64,000 bases of DNA from an uncultured Duncaniella sp. (GCA_910578515.1 CAJTQR010000001.1:744001-808000), one strand, 5' to 3'; numbered from the stretch's first letter, positions 33,691 through 43,067 are shown. Translations and numbers: made by a program. Notes: a model not told the origin generated them from the sequence alone.

Positions 33691-35055
33691 ATGAATAAAG
33701 ATAGACTTGACTTTGGTAAAGGAGATATAGGGAAGTTGTTTCGCGCCATGTTTGTACCCACCCTCATTGGGATGGCATTCAACTCTGCACTCAACGTGTG
33801 CGACGGAATGTTCGTTGGTCATGGTGTGGGAAGTAATGCACTTGCAGCCATAAACATTGTTGCTCCCCTATTCCTGCTCTGCACAGGAATAGGACTGATG
33901 ATGGGTATCGGAGCCTCGGTAATAGGTGGCATACGACTTGCAGAAGACAATGTGCGTGCAGCCCGTGTAGTGATGACGCAGGCCTATGCCGCCGGTGCCA
34001 TCCTGTTTGGAGTAGTCATAGCTATATCGGCATGTTTCACGCGCCCCCTGCTCTATGCGTTGGGATGTTCCGAAGCGCTCGAGGAATTGGCAACTGACTA
34101 TCTGTTGTGGCTACTGCCGGGATTGATGTTCTTCTACCTCCAGTGTGCCGGAATGATGTTGATACGACTCGACGGCTCCCCACGTTATGCCATGGCGGTT
34201 CAGATAGTGGCAGCAGTTCTCAACATATTTCTTGACTGGTACATGGTATACCCACTCGGACTCGGTATCAAGGGTGCGGCAATGGCTACTTCCATTTCAT
34301 GTATTGTAGCGGGACTAATGGTGATTACCTACTTCCTATGTTATGCTGACAAATTAAAGTTCCACTCTCTGCGACTCAACAACGGCGGTCTCCGTGCAAC
34401 GGTGAAAAGCGTAGGATATATGGCAAAACTTGGGTTAGCCACCTTCATAGCAGAGCTTGCCATAGGGGTGATGATGGTGACGGGCAACTATATGTTTCTC
34501 TCATATCTCGGCGAGGCAGGCGTAGCGGCATTCAGCGTAGGGTGCTACCTGTTTCCACTCATATTTTCCACAAGTAATGCTGTTGCTCAATCAGCTCAGC
34601 CCATCATAAGCTACAATTACGGAGCTGGACAACATACCAGGGTAAAAAAGGCATTACGCATAGCCTTGTACACTGCTATTGGATGTGGAGTGATAATTTC
34701 CTGCGTCATGTGGTGGGGCTCGGACACTCTTGCCGGAATCTTTATCAATGCCGGCGATACAGCCCGCACAATAGCATCCAAGGGATTACCACTTCTTGGA
34801 CTATGCGCACTACCCTTTGCCGTAAATATTACTTTCATTGGCTATTACCAGAGCTGCGAACAGGCTGGACGCTCTATAGCCTACATGATGCTTCGCGGTA
34901 TCATATTTATGGTACCAGCATTTATATTGCTCCCGGGAATAGCAGGAGTCGAGGGTCTATGGCTCGCCATACCACTTTCTGAGCTACTTACATTTATAGT
35001 AATTGCCATTGCTTACGCGACTGTACATCACCGCCATAGAGGAATAATAAAATAA
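33691..35055 (+). CDS. MATE family efflux transporter
   Basis: 454 residues with twelve predicted membrane helices in two homologous halves. The typical MATE start FRAMFVPTLIGMAFNSALNVCDGMFVGHGVG and the internal repeat GLATFIAELAIGVMMVTGNYMFLSYLGEAGVAAFSV support the call. It exports cationic drugs or metabolites by Na+ or H+ antiport. The divergent AraC regulator suggests inducible control. Confidence 0.93.
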   Translation: MNKDRLDFGKGDIGKLFRAMFVPTLIGMAFNSALNVCDGMFVGHGVGSNALAAINIVAPLFLLCTGIGLMMGIGASVIGGIRLAEDNVRAARVVMTQAYAAGAILFGVVIAISACFTRPLLYALGCSEALEELATDYLLWLLPGLMFFYLQCAGMMLIRLDGSPRYAMAVQIVAAVLNIFLDWYMVYPLGLGIKGAAMATSISCIVAGLMVITYFLCYADKLKFHSLRLNNGGLRATVKSVGYMAKLGLATFIAELAIGVMMVTGNYMFLSYLGEAGVAAFSVGCYLFPLIFSTSNAVAQSAQPIISYNYGAGQHTRVKKALRIALYTAIGCGVIISCVMWWGSDTLAGIFINAGDTARTIASKGLPLLGLCALPFAVNITFIGYYQSCEQAGRSIAYMMLRGIIFMVPAFILLPGIAGVEGLWLAIPLSELLTFIVIAIAYATVHHRHRGIIK

Positions 35056-35290
35056 CATCATGAAATGAAGCAAATTGCAAAAGGTTTAATCCGGGCTATT
35101 GAGATTTATGGAAGATTAAGAGTTGGCACATCAATTAGTTAAACATTAGTTAAAGTGACAATCAAGGCTAAACGTTTTCAGCTAAAGCTCGTCAAATAAT
35201 CAAACGTAAACGAAAACGGAATAATCAAACTCGTTTACCGGAAGATAGAATTAAATATAACTGAAAACAAATAAAAACATTACAGAATTT
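35056..35290 (+). promoter_or_regulatory. Leader region of the Spy-like gene
   Basis: A gene-free 235 bp. It holds an 8-bp inverted repeat GTAAACGA (35206-35213) / TCGTTTAC (35231-35238) about 50 nt before the ATG, which could be an operator or leader hairpin. No consensus promoter was located. Confidence 0.3.
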
Positions 35291-35833
35291 ATGAAAAAGA
35301 GAATCGTAGGCTTAGCCTTAATCGCAATGTCGCTCGTAACCGTGAACAGTGTAGCCCAGACCCCAAATCAGAATACTCAGACCACTCCCAAACAGGAGAA
35401 CACCCAATGTAAGAAAGCCCCTGGTAAAGGTCAGTGCAAAGCTGTCTGCCCATTTGAAGGGATGAATCTCTCCGATGCCCAGAAGGGTAAACTGGAACAG
35501 CTCAACACTAAGCGCGCCAACGCTCGTGCTGAAAAGAGCAAGGCAATTAAGGCTGAGAAGCAGCGCAAAGATTCAGTAAAGATGACTGAGCGTCGCGCTG
35601 CCAAGAAAGAATATCTTGAAGAAATCAAGGCAATCCTCACCCCTGACCAATATGTGGTATTCCTCGAAAACTCATACGTGAACGTTGACCAGCATCATGG
35701 CAAAGCTATGAAACAGTCTCGCCACCATAGCAAAGACATGAATGGCAAACACGGAAAGGATGGTAAGAAGAACCATGCAAACCGCGGCACTAAAAACCGC
35801 ACTAACGCTCAAGCTCCTTCAACCAATAGCTAA
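35291..35833 (+). CDS. Periplasmic Spy/CpxP-like protein
   Basis: 180 residues with a signal peptide ending SVAQ (about residue 23). The mature part has a Cys pair region (CKKAPGKGQCKAVC) and two LTxxQ-like motifs (LSDAQKGKLEQL and LTPDQYVVFLEN) separated by a long charged helix, the pattern of Spy/CpxP periplasmic stress chaperones. The C-terminus is His/Lys/Asn-rich and probably disordered. It may respond to envelope or metal stress; the role is inferred from the motif only. Confidence 0.65.
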   Translation: MKKRIVGLALIAMSLVTVNSVAQTPNQNTQTTPKQENTQCKKAPGKGQCKAVCPFEGMNLSDAQKGKLEQLNTKRANARAEKSKAIKAEKQRKDSVKMTERRAAKKEYLEEIKAILTPDQYVVFLENSYVNVDQHHGKAMKQSRHHSKDMNGKHGKDGKKNHANRGTKNRTNAQAPSTNS

Positions 35834-35870
35834 ACCATAGACCGTAACCATAGTAGATACTTAATAACCC

Positions 35871-35911
35871 GATAGCGGAGTCCGATTCAATCAGGCTCCG
35901 CTATCTTTATT
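35871..35911 (+). terminator. Rho-independent terminator after Spy-like gene
   Basis: The perfect 10-bp stem GATAGCGGAG / CTCCGCTATC is followed by TTTATTTT. Confidence 0.88.
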
Positions 35912-35986
35912 TTGCTCAAGTATCTATCTGTTTATTTCGGGAAATAGATTATCTTTGCAGGAACAAACCAATCAAAGCAATCATAT

Positions 35987-36943
35987 ATGCGAAAGCCTTA
36001 TTCGATAGGGATTGACATCGGAGGGACCAACACAGTGATGGGTATTGTGGATACACGCGGCAATATCCTCGGCACTGCCTCTATCCCTACCCTACGTCAT
36101 TCACATGTGAAACAATATCTCGACGAGCTGCACACGGAATTGAGCGTAATGATGGAACGTACAGATGCCATCGGCAAAATACATGGTATCGGTGTTGGGG
36201 CTCCTGGAGCCGACCGCAACGGCGTAATCGAATATGCTGAGAATCTCCCGTGGGAAATGCCGGTGAGGCTCGCGGAACTCATAAGCCTACGGTTCGGTAT
36301 CCCGGCAAAAGTCACTAACGACGCCAATGCCGCCGCTATTGGAGAAATGACTTATGGGGTTGCACGCGGAATGAGTGATTTCATAATGATTACACTCGGC
36401 ACCGGCGTAGGCTCAGGCATCGTAGCAGACGGAAAGCTGCTGCAAGGTCACAACGGTCTTGCCGGAGAACTTGGACACGCAATAGTACGCCCCCAGAATG
36501 GACGTATGTGTGGCTGCGGACGCATAGGGTGTCTGGAAACCTACTGCTCTGCTACAGGTGTGGCACGCACTGCACGAGAATTTCTACACTCTACTCCGCT
36601 TGCTCCATCTATATTGCACGACATCGCACCCGAGAAACTGACTTCGAAAGATGTATATGATGCCGCCATGAAGGGTGATTCACTTGCTAAAGAAATCTTT
36701 GAATTTACAGGTTCAATGCTTGGGGAGGCTCTGGCTAACTTCGCCACATTTTCCGACCCCGAGGCATTTGTATTGTTCGGCGGACTTGCCAAGAGCGGCG
36801 ACCTACTTCTGCAACCGGTAAAAAGGGCTTTTGAACAGCACGTGATTTCCCTATGGAAAGGAAAAGTCAAAATACTGCTGTCGGAACTTAAGGATGCCGA
36901 TGCCGCCCTTCTCGGTGCAAGCGCAGTAGGCTGGACTGTATAA
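35987..36943 (+). CDS. glk: ROK family glucokinase
   Basis: 318 residues. The ATP-binding motif GIDIGGTNTVMGIVD, the catalytic Asp in VTNDANAAAIGE, the ExGH motif (GELGHAIV), and the ROK zinc motif CGCGRIGCLE are all visible. It phosphorylates glucose (or a related hexose) in the cytoplasm. A -7 element TATCTTTG is at 35950-35957. It sits 59 nt upstream of a sugar permease on the same strand, so uptake and phosphorylation are likely coupled. Confidence 0.93.
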   Translation: MRKPYSIGIDIGGTNTVMGIVDTRGNILGTASIPTLRHSHVKQYLDELHTELSVMMERTDAIGKIHGIGVGAPGADRNGVIEYAENLPWEMPVRLAELISLRFGIPAKVTNDANAAAIGEMTYGVARGMSDFIMITLGTGVGSGIVADGKLLQGHNGLAGELGHAIVRPQNGRMCGCGRIGCLETYCSATGVARTAREFLHSTPLAPSILHDIAPEKLTSKDVYDAAMKGDSLAKEIFEFTGSMLGEALANFATFSDPEAFVLFGGLAKSGDLLLQPVKRAFEQHVISLWKGKVKILLSELKDADAALLGASAVGWTV

Positions 36944-37002
36944 TTCCAACAAGCAACAAGGATAATATATGTATCTCTAACCAATCATTTATATTTCGGA
37001 CA

Positions 37003-38355
37003 ATGACCACTCAACCTGCATCAGGGCAGCTGTCGCCCCGCCTAAGGTTCATCGCCATCATAGCGATGTTCTTCCTGTTTGCCATGATTTCATTCGTGAC
37101 GAATCTTGCCGCCCCCATCGGTACTATATGGGGATACCAACATGAAGGCAATTCATTTCTCGGTATGATGGGAAATATGATGAACTTCCTTGCCTACCTT
37201 TTCATGGGAGTACCTGCCGGAAACCTTCTACAAAAAATAGGCTATAAGAAGACTGCTCTATGCGCCATGGCTATCGGTGCTGCAGGACTTTTCATCCAAT
37301 GGACTTCAAGCATTGACGACAATTTCATAATCTATCTTACCGGAGCTTTCGTATGCGGTCTATCAGTCTGTATGCTCAACACTGTTGTTAATCCGATGCT
37401 CAACTATCTTGGCAACGGAGGTAACCGTGGCAATCAGCTAATACAAACCGGAGGAGCCATCAATTCCCTTTCTGGCACATTGACCCCATTCTTTGTTGGT
37501 GTGCTTGTGGGCGAACTTACTAAGGAAACCACCATCAAAGCTGTGACTCCGCTACTATGGATAGCTATAGGAGTATTCATAGCTTCATTTATAATTATCT
37601 CATTCATTGCCATCCCGGAACCGAATCTCAATAAGAACCGTGAGCGGAAATCCAAACTCCCCCACTCCGCTCTTAGCTTCCGTCACACAGTATTAGGGCT
37701 GATAGGCATATTCTTCTATGTCGGAATTGAAGTGGGTATACCCGGCACACTCAATTTCTATCTCTCCGACCAAGGACAGGGAGGCGCAGGTGTAATCGGA
37801 GCTGCATCAACCATAGCGGGAGCAATCGTAGCGCTATACTGGCTGCTGATGCTTTGCGGAAGGACTCTCTCGTCATTCATCTCCGGAAAAGTATCATCAC
37901 GCACACAGCTTATGGCTGTATCAGCTGTGGCGATAGTGCTTGTCATACTCGCTATCTGCACCCCCGTATCTGTCACATTACCGGTACCACCACAAATCTA
38001 CAGCACAATCAATCCAGCCACTGGCGAGGTACTTACCGCCATGATACCAGTAAGCGCCTACCTTCTTGTGCTTTGCGGTCTCTGTACATCAGTGATGTGG
38101 GGCAATATATTCAACCTCGCTGTGGAAGGATTAGGAAAATACACTGACCAAGCTTCCGGATTCTTCATGACTATGGTGGTAGGCGGAGGACTAATTCCAT
38201 TAGCGCAGCAACTGATAGCAAAAAGCGTAGGATACATGGCGTCCTATTGGCTCATTGCAATATGCCTCGGATACCTTCTATTTTACGGTATCTCTGGCTC
38301 GAAAAATGTCAATACTGATATTCCTACCGATAACAGCGAACTCAACGCTTTGTAA
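37003..38355 (+). CDS. Sugar MFS transporter (glucose/galactose/fucose permease type)
   Basis: 450 residues with twelve membrane segments. It belongs to the FucP/GluP-like H+ symporter branch: FFLFAMISFVTNLAAPIG, then MMNFLAYLFMGVPAGNLLQKIGYKKT as the first loop motif, and LNTVVNPMLNYLG as in this subfamily. It probably imports glucose or a related monosaccharide for the adjacent ROK kinase. Confidence 0.88.
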   Translation: MTTQPASGQLSPRLRFIAIIAMFFLFAMISFVTNLAAPIGTIWGYQHEGNSFLGMMGNMMNFLAYLFMGVPAGNLLQKIGYKKTALCAMAIGAAGLFIQWTSSIDDNFIIYLTGAFVCGLSVCMLNTVVNPMLNYLGNGGNRGNQLIQTGGAINSLSGTLTPFFVGVLVGELTKETTIKAVTPLLWIAIGVFIASFIIISFIAIPEPNLNKNRERKSKLPHSALSFRHTVLGLIGIFFYVGIEVGIPGTLNFYLSDQGQGGAGVIGAASTIAGAIVALYWLLMLCGRTLSSFISGKVSSRTQLMAVSAVAIVLVILAICTPVSVTLPVPPQIYSTINPATGEVLTAMIPVSAYLLVLCGLCTSVMWGNIFNLAVEGLGKYTDQASGFFMTMVVGGGLIPLAQQLIAKSVGYMASYWLIAICLGYLLFYGISGSKNVNTDIPTDNSELNAL

Positions 38356-38425
38356 TCGGCTCTGCATACATGTTATTATTTGACCTCAGAATTCGTTATA
38401 GGAATCTTTAATATAATCCACCTGT

Positions 38426-38468
38426 ATAATGCGGACAGCCTGCCGATATGGTGGGCTGTCCGTATTAT
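38426..38468. terminator. Hairpin between the permease and the M48 gene
   Basis: A 15-bp stem with one wobble (ATAATGCGGACAGCC / GGCTGTCCGTATTAT) lies in the convergent gap. The T tract is absent, so termination strength is uncertain. Confidence 0.5.
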
Positions 38469-38539
38469 ATAGGTGCGGTGCTATACCGCATCACTTATTC
38501 TTGCTGCAATTTAAATCATACGCCAAACAAGTGCTATTT

Positions 38540-39454
38540 TCAGAAGGTCCATTCGGGACTTGTAACACTATTTTCGGGTGCATGGTCATGCGTCTTGACA
38601 ATGTTGTCAGAACTTTTCTTAACCCCTCTTGGGGTTACTTTCCCTTTAGATGTGGAAGGCACTGATGTAGCTGAATAACCATCCTTGACGGCTCGTGAAG
38701 CCATGCGCTCTATGCGGTCGTCAAGGTCAGGATGAGAGGAAAACAACTGATTGATTGGTCCGGCATCACCGGCACCTGACGAAGCCTCGATAGCTTTAAG
38801 TTTCTTGAATGAAAGTGCCATTGCCATAGGATTTTTTCCATGACTTTTCAGAAACTCATAGCCATAATCATCTGCATCTTTTTCTTGTTTCTGTGAGTAA
38901 TTAGCACTTGCGAGTGCCTCACCAAGGTCTCCAAGCTGCGATTGCGACAGCAACGCCACTGTGCCTCCTCCCGATGCCAATCCATCGCGCAACGCCGACG
39001 ATAGTAATGCCTGCTTAAAACCTTTTTTTGAGTCGTGGTGAGCCACATGACCAATCTCATGCCCTATCACTCCAAGCAATTCGTCATCGCTCATTATATC
39101 CATCAGCGAAGAAAATACCCTCACGCTTCCATCGGCACATGCAAAGGCATTGACATCCTTAGTCTTGTATACCTTGAAATTTAGTGGAATTCCTTCCACG
39201 TCAATCAACCCGGCAGTCAAACGGTCAAGACGCACCGTATAGGGGTCAGAAGGACCGGCGACGTTGTTCTTCTCATCCATATACATCACATACTCCTTAA
39301 CATAGGCTGCCACCTGGTCATCGGAAATAGTAGCAGCCTGCGTCACCTTTGAAAGTGCACTCATGGCACGCATGAAATCAAACTGCGCCATCATTGGCAT
39401 GCTCCATAGAAGCCCACTGAGCGCTGCAACTATTTTAATTATTCTGAATTTCAT
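38540..39454 (-). CDS. M48 family zinc metallopeptidase
   Basis: 304 residues. The signal peptide ends MMAQ (about residue 24). The zinc motif HEIGH is at 132-136, with the downstream Glu ligand in the KDADDYGYEFL region. This is the periplasmic YcaL/LoiP/BepA-like type without membrane spans in the catalytic part. It likely degrades misfolded envelope proteins. The C-terminal 50 residues are Ser/Lys-rich and divergent. Confidence 0.92.
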   Translation of the reverse strand: MKFRIIKIVAALSGLLWSMPMMAQFDFMRAMSALSKVTQAATISDDQVAAYVKEYVMYMDEKNNVAGPSDPYTVRLDRLTAGLIDVEGIPLNFKVYKTKDVNAFACADGSVRVFSSLMDIMSDDELLGVIGHEIGHVAHHDSKKGFKQALLSSALRDGLASGGGTVALLSQSQLGDLGEALASANYSQKQEKDADDYGYEFLKSHGKNPMAMALSFKKLKAIEASSGAGDAGPINQLFSSHPDLDDRIERMASRAVKDGYSATSVPSTSKGKVTPRGVKKSSDNIVKTHDHAPENSVTSPEWTF

Positions 39455-39575
39455 AAATCAACGGTTTAGTAATGAACCTGTTTTCAATAAAGTCCTTAAA
39501 TTATAAACCGATGATAATGCATATAGTTTCTTAAAATCAACTAATTCGAGTTATCAATCGTTACCCGGACAAAGG

Positions 39576-40583
39576 TCATAAACGCTCCTTGATGATGAGT
39601 TTATCACCTGTTATATCTATAAGCCAGAATGCAGGTCGACGTATGTAACGCCCGTTGACTACCGAGTGACTGTGGGCAGAGAGAATGGTCCTGCCCTCAA
39701 AATCACAAAATATCATACCGTGCCCGAAGTTGGGAGGTGTGATAGGTTCTGGTTCATGAATCCACGGACCATCAAGAGTGCCGCTTTCTGAATATGCAAC
39801 CCCCATGGTATAGTCACTTAGCACCCATGAAGTCCATATCATACCTAACCGACCGGTGCCTGTGCGGAAAAGCCATGGTCCATCGGTGACACGGTTGAAC
39901 GACTCCTTCCCATTGCGCTGCTCACGGCTCCAAGGTGAATCAGATGCACGGAAAAGTAGCGACGGTTCCCCTACCGACGCACTTAAATCGGAGGTTAGTT
40001 CTACTTTCTCGATAGTGCCATTCTGATTATGGAGCCATTCCCCGCAAAACACCATATAAGGCTTTCCATCGGTATCAACCCAGAAAGTACCGTCGAGAGT
40101 GGGACGGTCAGCAGGAAGATAATCCTCGGTTCCCACAGGGCGATAAGGTCCGTCAGGTTTATCACTCACAAGTATATGTGACGCACGGCGTGGTATCTTC
40201 CCTTCAACATTTTCCTCGATGATAATATTCTCATTGGTGAATGTTGCAAAATAATAATATCGTCCATCATGCTGATGTAATTCAGCAGCCCATATAGCCG
40301 GTCTGCTACCCATCCATGATGTAGTGTCTATTTCAGTAACACGATAAGGTCCGCTCCAAAGCTTCAAATCTTTACTTTTCCAAATCATCCCACCTGTACC
40401 GGTCATATAATACTGTCGAGATGCCGAGTCAGCAAGCACGGCGGGGTCAGAAAGTATGATAGAATCAACCGGCACATCTCTCCTTACTTTTGGGACAAAC
40501 CGTGGTGCCGACTCCAAGTCTGGAGATAATACCAACGCCGCTATCCCCAGCAATATTACGATACAACAATTTTTTATTTTCAT
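39576..40583 (-). CDS. Exported glycoside hydrolase family 43-like protein
   Basis: 335 residues from the ATG at 40583, which begins a signal peptide (MKIKNCCIVILLGIAALVLS). A -7 element TATCTTTG on the minus strand at 40674-40667 lies upstream and rules out the longer frame. The five-bladed propeller signature is seen as ILSDPAVLAD (catalytic Asp), DGTFWVDTDGKPYMVFCGEW, and NFGHGMIFCDFEG near the end. GH43 enzymes cut arabinan or xylan; which one is not clear, and some such proteins are inactive. Confidence 0.8.
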   Translation of the reverse strand: MKIKNCCIVILLGIAALVLSPDLESAPRFVPKVRRDVPVDSIILSDPAVLADSASRQYYMTGTGGMIWKSKDLKLWSGPYRVTEIDTTSWMGSRPAIWAAELHQHDGRYYYFATFTNENIIIEENVEGKIPRRASHILVSDKPDGPYRPVGTEDYLPADRPTLDGTFWVDTDGKPYMVFCGEWLHNQNGTIEKVELTSDLSASVGEPSLLFRASDSPWSREQRNGKESFNRVTDGPWLFRTGTGRLGMIWTSWVLSDYTMGVAYSESGTLDGPWIHEPEPITPPNFGHGMIFCDFEGRTILSAHSHSVVNGRYIRRPAFWLIDITGDKLIIKERL

Positions 40584-40714
40584 GGCTTGATGATTATTTA
40601 CTCGTAAATGAACTCCTTGTAACACCCATCTGAAAGTCAAAATCAGGGTTACTTGTATCTTACTTGCAAAGATAATCATTTTTCACACACATAGGTCATG
40701 ACCTTAAACGATAG

Positions 40715-40745
40715 TTGGTGGAATGTGGGAAATTAATTAATTTTG
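40715..40745 (+). promoter_or_regulatory. Promoter immediately upstream of the GNAT gene
   Basis: TTG at 40715-40717 and TAATTTTG at 40738-40745 are 20 nt apart. The ATG begins only 4 nt after the -7 element, so transcription would start at or next to the start codon (leaderless mRNA). Confidence 0.65.
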
Positions 40746-40749
40746 CTGT

Positions 40750-41289
40750 ATGATTACCCCGATTACAATATACGCTGAGACTGACCGTCTGAGATTGCGC
40801 TCATGGAAATGTGATGATTTACCTCTGTTTATCGCCATGAATAAAGATGCTAAAGTGATGAGATATTTTCCAGCACCGTTAACCGAAAGCGAGACCGAGG
40901 CTTTTTACCGTAGAATTCAGGATGAGTTTGACAGTCATGGGTGGGGACTGTATGCTTTGGAGTTAAAGGAATCCAAGAGGTTTATAGGTTATGTCGGACT
41001 ACATGAAATCGGCTTTGAGGCAGACTTTACACCAGGCATAGAGATTGGCTGGCGTTTAGCCTCTGATTGCCACAATAAAGGTTATGCAACTGAAGCAGCA
41101 AAAGAGGTATTGAGACTGGCAATGATGCATGGCATAACAACATTATATTCTTTCACCGCCAAAATCAACACGCCATCTGAACGCGTGATGCAGAAAATAG
41201 GCATGGAGAAAATAGCTGAATTCGAACATCCCAAACTACCAGCCACCTCTCCCCTTCTCAAACATGTATTATATCGCATAGAACTATAA
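40750..41289 (+). CDS. GNAT family N-acetyltransferase (RimJ/RimL-like)
   Basis: 179 residues. TDRLRLRSWKCDDLPLFIAMNKD at the start, IGWRLASDCHNKGYATEAAKEVLRLA as the acetyl-CoA pyrophosphate loop, and NTPSERVMQKIGM near the end are typical of the RimJ/RimL branch that acetylates protein N-termini or small molecules. It is the last clearly core-like gene before the accessory island and may be leaderless. Confidence 0.9.
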   Translation: MITPITIYAETDRLRLRSWKCDDLPLFIAMNKDAKVMRYFPAPLTESETEAFYRRIQDEFDSHGWGLYALELKESKRFIGYVGLHEIGFEADFTPGIEIGWRLASDCHNKGYATEAAKEVLRLAMMHGITTLYSFTAKINTPSERVMQKIGMEKIAEFEHPKLPATSPLLKHVLYRIEL

Positions 41290-41303
41290 ACGACAATTGT
41301 TTT

Positions 41304-41447
41304 ATGATACGTAAATACACTCCATCCGTTCTCGATATCCCCACTGCATCAGGGTTTGAGAGTCTGTCTAACAAGGAACTACACCACATAAGTCGGACAA
41401 AAAATCTTAGGAGTGGAGTTTTTATTATGAAGCATACCGATGCATAA
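41304..41447 (+). CDS. Possible 47-aa peptide gene
   Basis: An ATG frame of 47 codons (MIRKYTPSVLDIPTASGFES at the start, ending KHTDA) begins 15 nt after the acetyltransferase stop. There is no recognised domain, and it may be the remnant of a larger gene at the island edge. Confidence 0.25.
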   Translation: MIRKYTPSVLDIPTASGFESLSNKELHHISRTKNLRSGVFIMKHTDA

Positions 41448-41482
41448 TCCATTAAAGCCTCAATTTACAATGTCGTGCGAAT

Positions 41483-41719
41483 CTAAACAGCACAGCCGTA
41501 CAAGTGGTTCCACACGGGCGTTTCTGCGGTAGGTTTAGCAGACTTAAAGACGTGCACGGCACCTATGCCGCACATGCGGTCGTTGACCTTATGCAATGTT
41601 AATAAAATTCCGGCTGTTACCTTGGAGGTCTTTGGACTGTATGTGTCAAATCCCTCTCGAAGTGAGGAGGAACAATTCTTTATCTCAATCATGGCTTGAA
41701 GTTCTAATGCTAACAGCAC
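41483..41719 (-). pseudogene. Unrecognised reading-frame remnant
   Basis: An open frame of 78 codons overlaps the 3' end of the HipS-like gene in another phase. Its amino-acid composition (GFDTYSPKTSKVTAGILLTL, ending VWNHLYGCAV) looks protein-like rather than random, but I recognise no family. It occupies the place where the HipT kinase would be expected and shows none of its motifs. Confidence 0.25.
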
Positions 41720-42014
41720 CTATGAAATCTTTATCAGCCATCGCCGACAGTATCCCGAAGAAATCCATATCATCAATCCTGAGCGTCCGGCAAATCACTA
41801 CACGATTTGCCCCATCAGGAATCATATTAGAGAAAAACGGGAATAGCAAATCAGATTCAAATGCGTCCTCTCGTTTTGACAATGTTGCTGAAATTGGAGG
41901 CAAGTCAGAAGAAAGATATTCCTGCTCATACTTGAATGTATAACTGGTTCCCCGATTTAATTCCGTTAGCATTCCGGCTTTGGTTTCATTATAATAGACA
42001 TCTAAAGTTCTCAT
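41685..42014 (-). CDS. HipA N-terminal-subdomain (HipS-like) protein
   Basis: 109 residues: MRTLDVYYNETKAGMLTE, then YTFKYEQEYLSSDLPPIS and a FPFFSNMIPDG motif, which is the HipA_N/Couple_hipA domain alone. In HipBST-type toxin-antitoxin systems this subdomain is a separate protein that acts as the antitoxin to the HipT kinase. It lies 13 nt after the HTH gene in the expected B-S order, but no kinase follows. It therefore looks like an orphaned antitoxin pair. Confidence 0.75.
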   Translation of the reverse strand: MRTLDVYYNETKAGMLTELNRGTSYTFKYEQEYLSSDLPPISATLSKREDAFESDLLFPFFSNMIPDGANRVVICRTLRIDDMDFFGILSAMADKDFIGAVSIRTSSHD

Positions 42015-42027
42015 GGCTCAATTCCCA

Positions 42028-42228
42028 TTAAATGGTTTTACGCACTCGATACTCAATCTTGATACCAAGTACATCAAGAATTTTCTTGATGGTGCTTAGA
42101 GCCGGATTTCCTTGACCGCGCTCAATATCCTTGACAGTCGCTACCCCGACCTGCGCCATCTCAGCCAAATCCTGCTGAGTAAGCGAAAGTACCTCGCGCC
42201 TCTCCTTCATCAAATCTTCCAGCTCCAA
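42028..42228 (-). CDS. HipB-like XRE helix-turn-helix regulator
   Basis: 60 residues from the ATG at 42210, or 66 from a TTG at 42228. The XRE HTH is clear (LSLTQQDLAEMAQVGVATVKDIERGQGNPALSTIKKILDVL in family terms, key residues Q-x3-A...V-x3-E-R-G). It would repress its own operon and neutralise HipT if present. Inverted repeats of TACTTTT/AAAAGTA surround its promoter. Confidence 0.85.
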   Translation of the reverse strand: MELEDLMKERREVLSLTQQDLAEMAQVGVATVKDIERGQGNPALSTIKKILDVLGIKIEYRVRKTI

Positions 42229-42241
42229 AGTCTAATATACC

Positions 42242-42306
42242 ATACTTTTCTGCAAAGAAAATAACAAAACCCCAAGCTACCAAATAAAAGTACAAAATAG
42301 TATACT
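42242..42306 (-). promoter_or_regulatory. hip-like promoter with operator repeats
   Basis: ATACTTTT (42242-42249) and AAAAGTAC (42286-42293) form an inverted pair, and AGTATACT (42299-42306) is a palindrome. Between them, on the minus strand, TTTG and TTTCTTTG are about 20 nt apart. The layout suggests autoregulation by the XRE protein. Confidence 0.5.
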
Positions 42307-42347
42307 TCCACACAGAATATCTTTGGGGGTTTGCATTAGAACAAGCA

Positions 42348-42578
42348 TTAAATATGATATCTAATCGGGTGGTTACAGGTTATAGTTTTCACAGCAGTGC
42401 TCTCAAAGGGCTTCTCAAAAGCTTTCTTCACGAATCGAGCGATTATACCACCTTGTAAGCGCAAGAACTTACTGAGATTGTAACCAAGGTGTTTGAATTC
42501 TTCTTTGGTTAGGTGGTTGCTTCGGATATTCATAGGTTTAAAATCTTGGACAGCCCTCACCACGATAGAATAAATCAT
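42348..42578 (-). CDS. Hypothetical protein (76 aa)
   Basis: An open frame of 76 codons with a plausible protein composition (RSNHLTKEEFKHLGYNLSKF and FVKKAFEKPFES). I recognise no domain. It may be the 3' end of a lost transposase or other gene; confidence that it is expressed is low. Confidence 0.3.
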   Translation of the reverse strand: MIYSIVVRAVQDFKPMNIRSNHLTKEEFKHLGYNLSKFLRLQGGIIARFVKKAFEKPFESTAVKTITCNHPIRYHI

Positions 42579-42593
42579 TATCGCTGAATAAGG

Positions 42594-43067
42594 TCATTCT
42601 CTTTTATATATTAGGGGGAAATTTTTAATAAGGATGAATATTTGCCATAATATAATGATTGGAGTTGCAATTAGACCGAAGGCAAAGCAAATAACTATTT
42701 TGAAAATCAAACCAAGTATCTGGAAAATACCATATGAGACAGCCTCAAAAATAAATATGGTATTTGACGTAAAATTCAATTTTCCCAGTAGCATATAAAC
42801 TCCTGTACATACTGACATCAGAAAGTATGCACTCATGCCACTTTCGGCTCGCGTATCGGTTCCTAAAAAATCCCATCTGTAACCGATTATTGCCAATAAT
42901 AAGAGTATTATGAGATACCTCAAAGCTGTGTTGAAAGAACTTTTAGCTTTCTTTTGGATGCATGAACGGCATACGGTCGATTCATTCGCGCAAGATATGC
43001 ATAATCCTTTCCCACAAACAGGGCAAATGACTACAGCAGGTCGGTCAGGATGATGATAGCAATTCAT
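42594..43067 (-). CDS. Membrane protein with N-terminal zinc finger
   Basis: 157 residues. The N-terminal 40 residues hold a B-box-like zinc-binding set: MNCYHHPDRP, CPVCGKGLCISC and CRSC. Four hydrophobic segments follow (about 48-65, 78-95, 103-130, 130-150). Such zinc-finger/TM proteins occur in many bacteria, with no established role. It is intact, in contrast to its neighbours. Confidence 0.65.
   Translation of the reverse strand: MNCYHHPDRPAVVICPVCGKGLCISCANESTVCRSCIQKKAKSSFNTALRYLIILLLLAIIGYRWDFLGTDTRAESGMSAYFLMSVCTGVYMLLGKLNFTSNTIFIFEAVSYGIFQILGLIFKIVICFAFGLIATPIIILWQIFILIKNFPLIYKRE

Noticed and set aside
41483..41719. Remnant of the HipT kinase
   Set aside because: No kinase motif could be found in the 78 codons, so I list it only as unrecognised.
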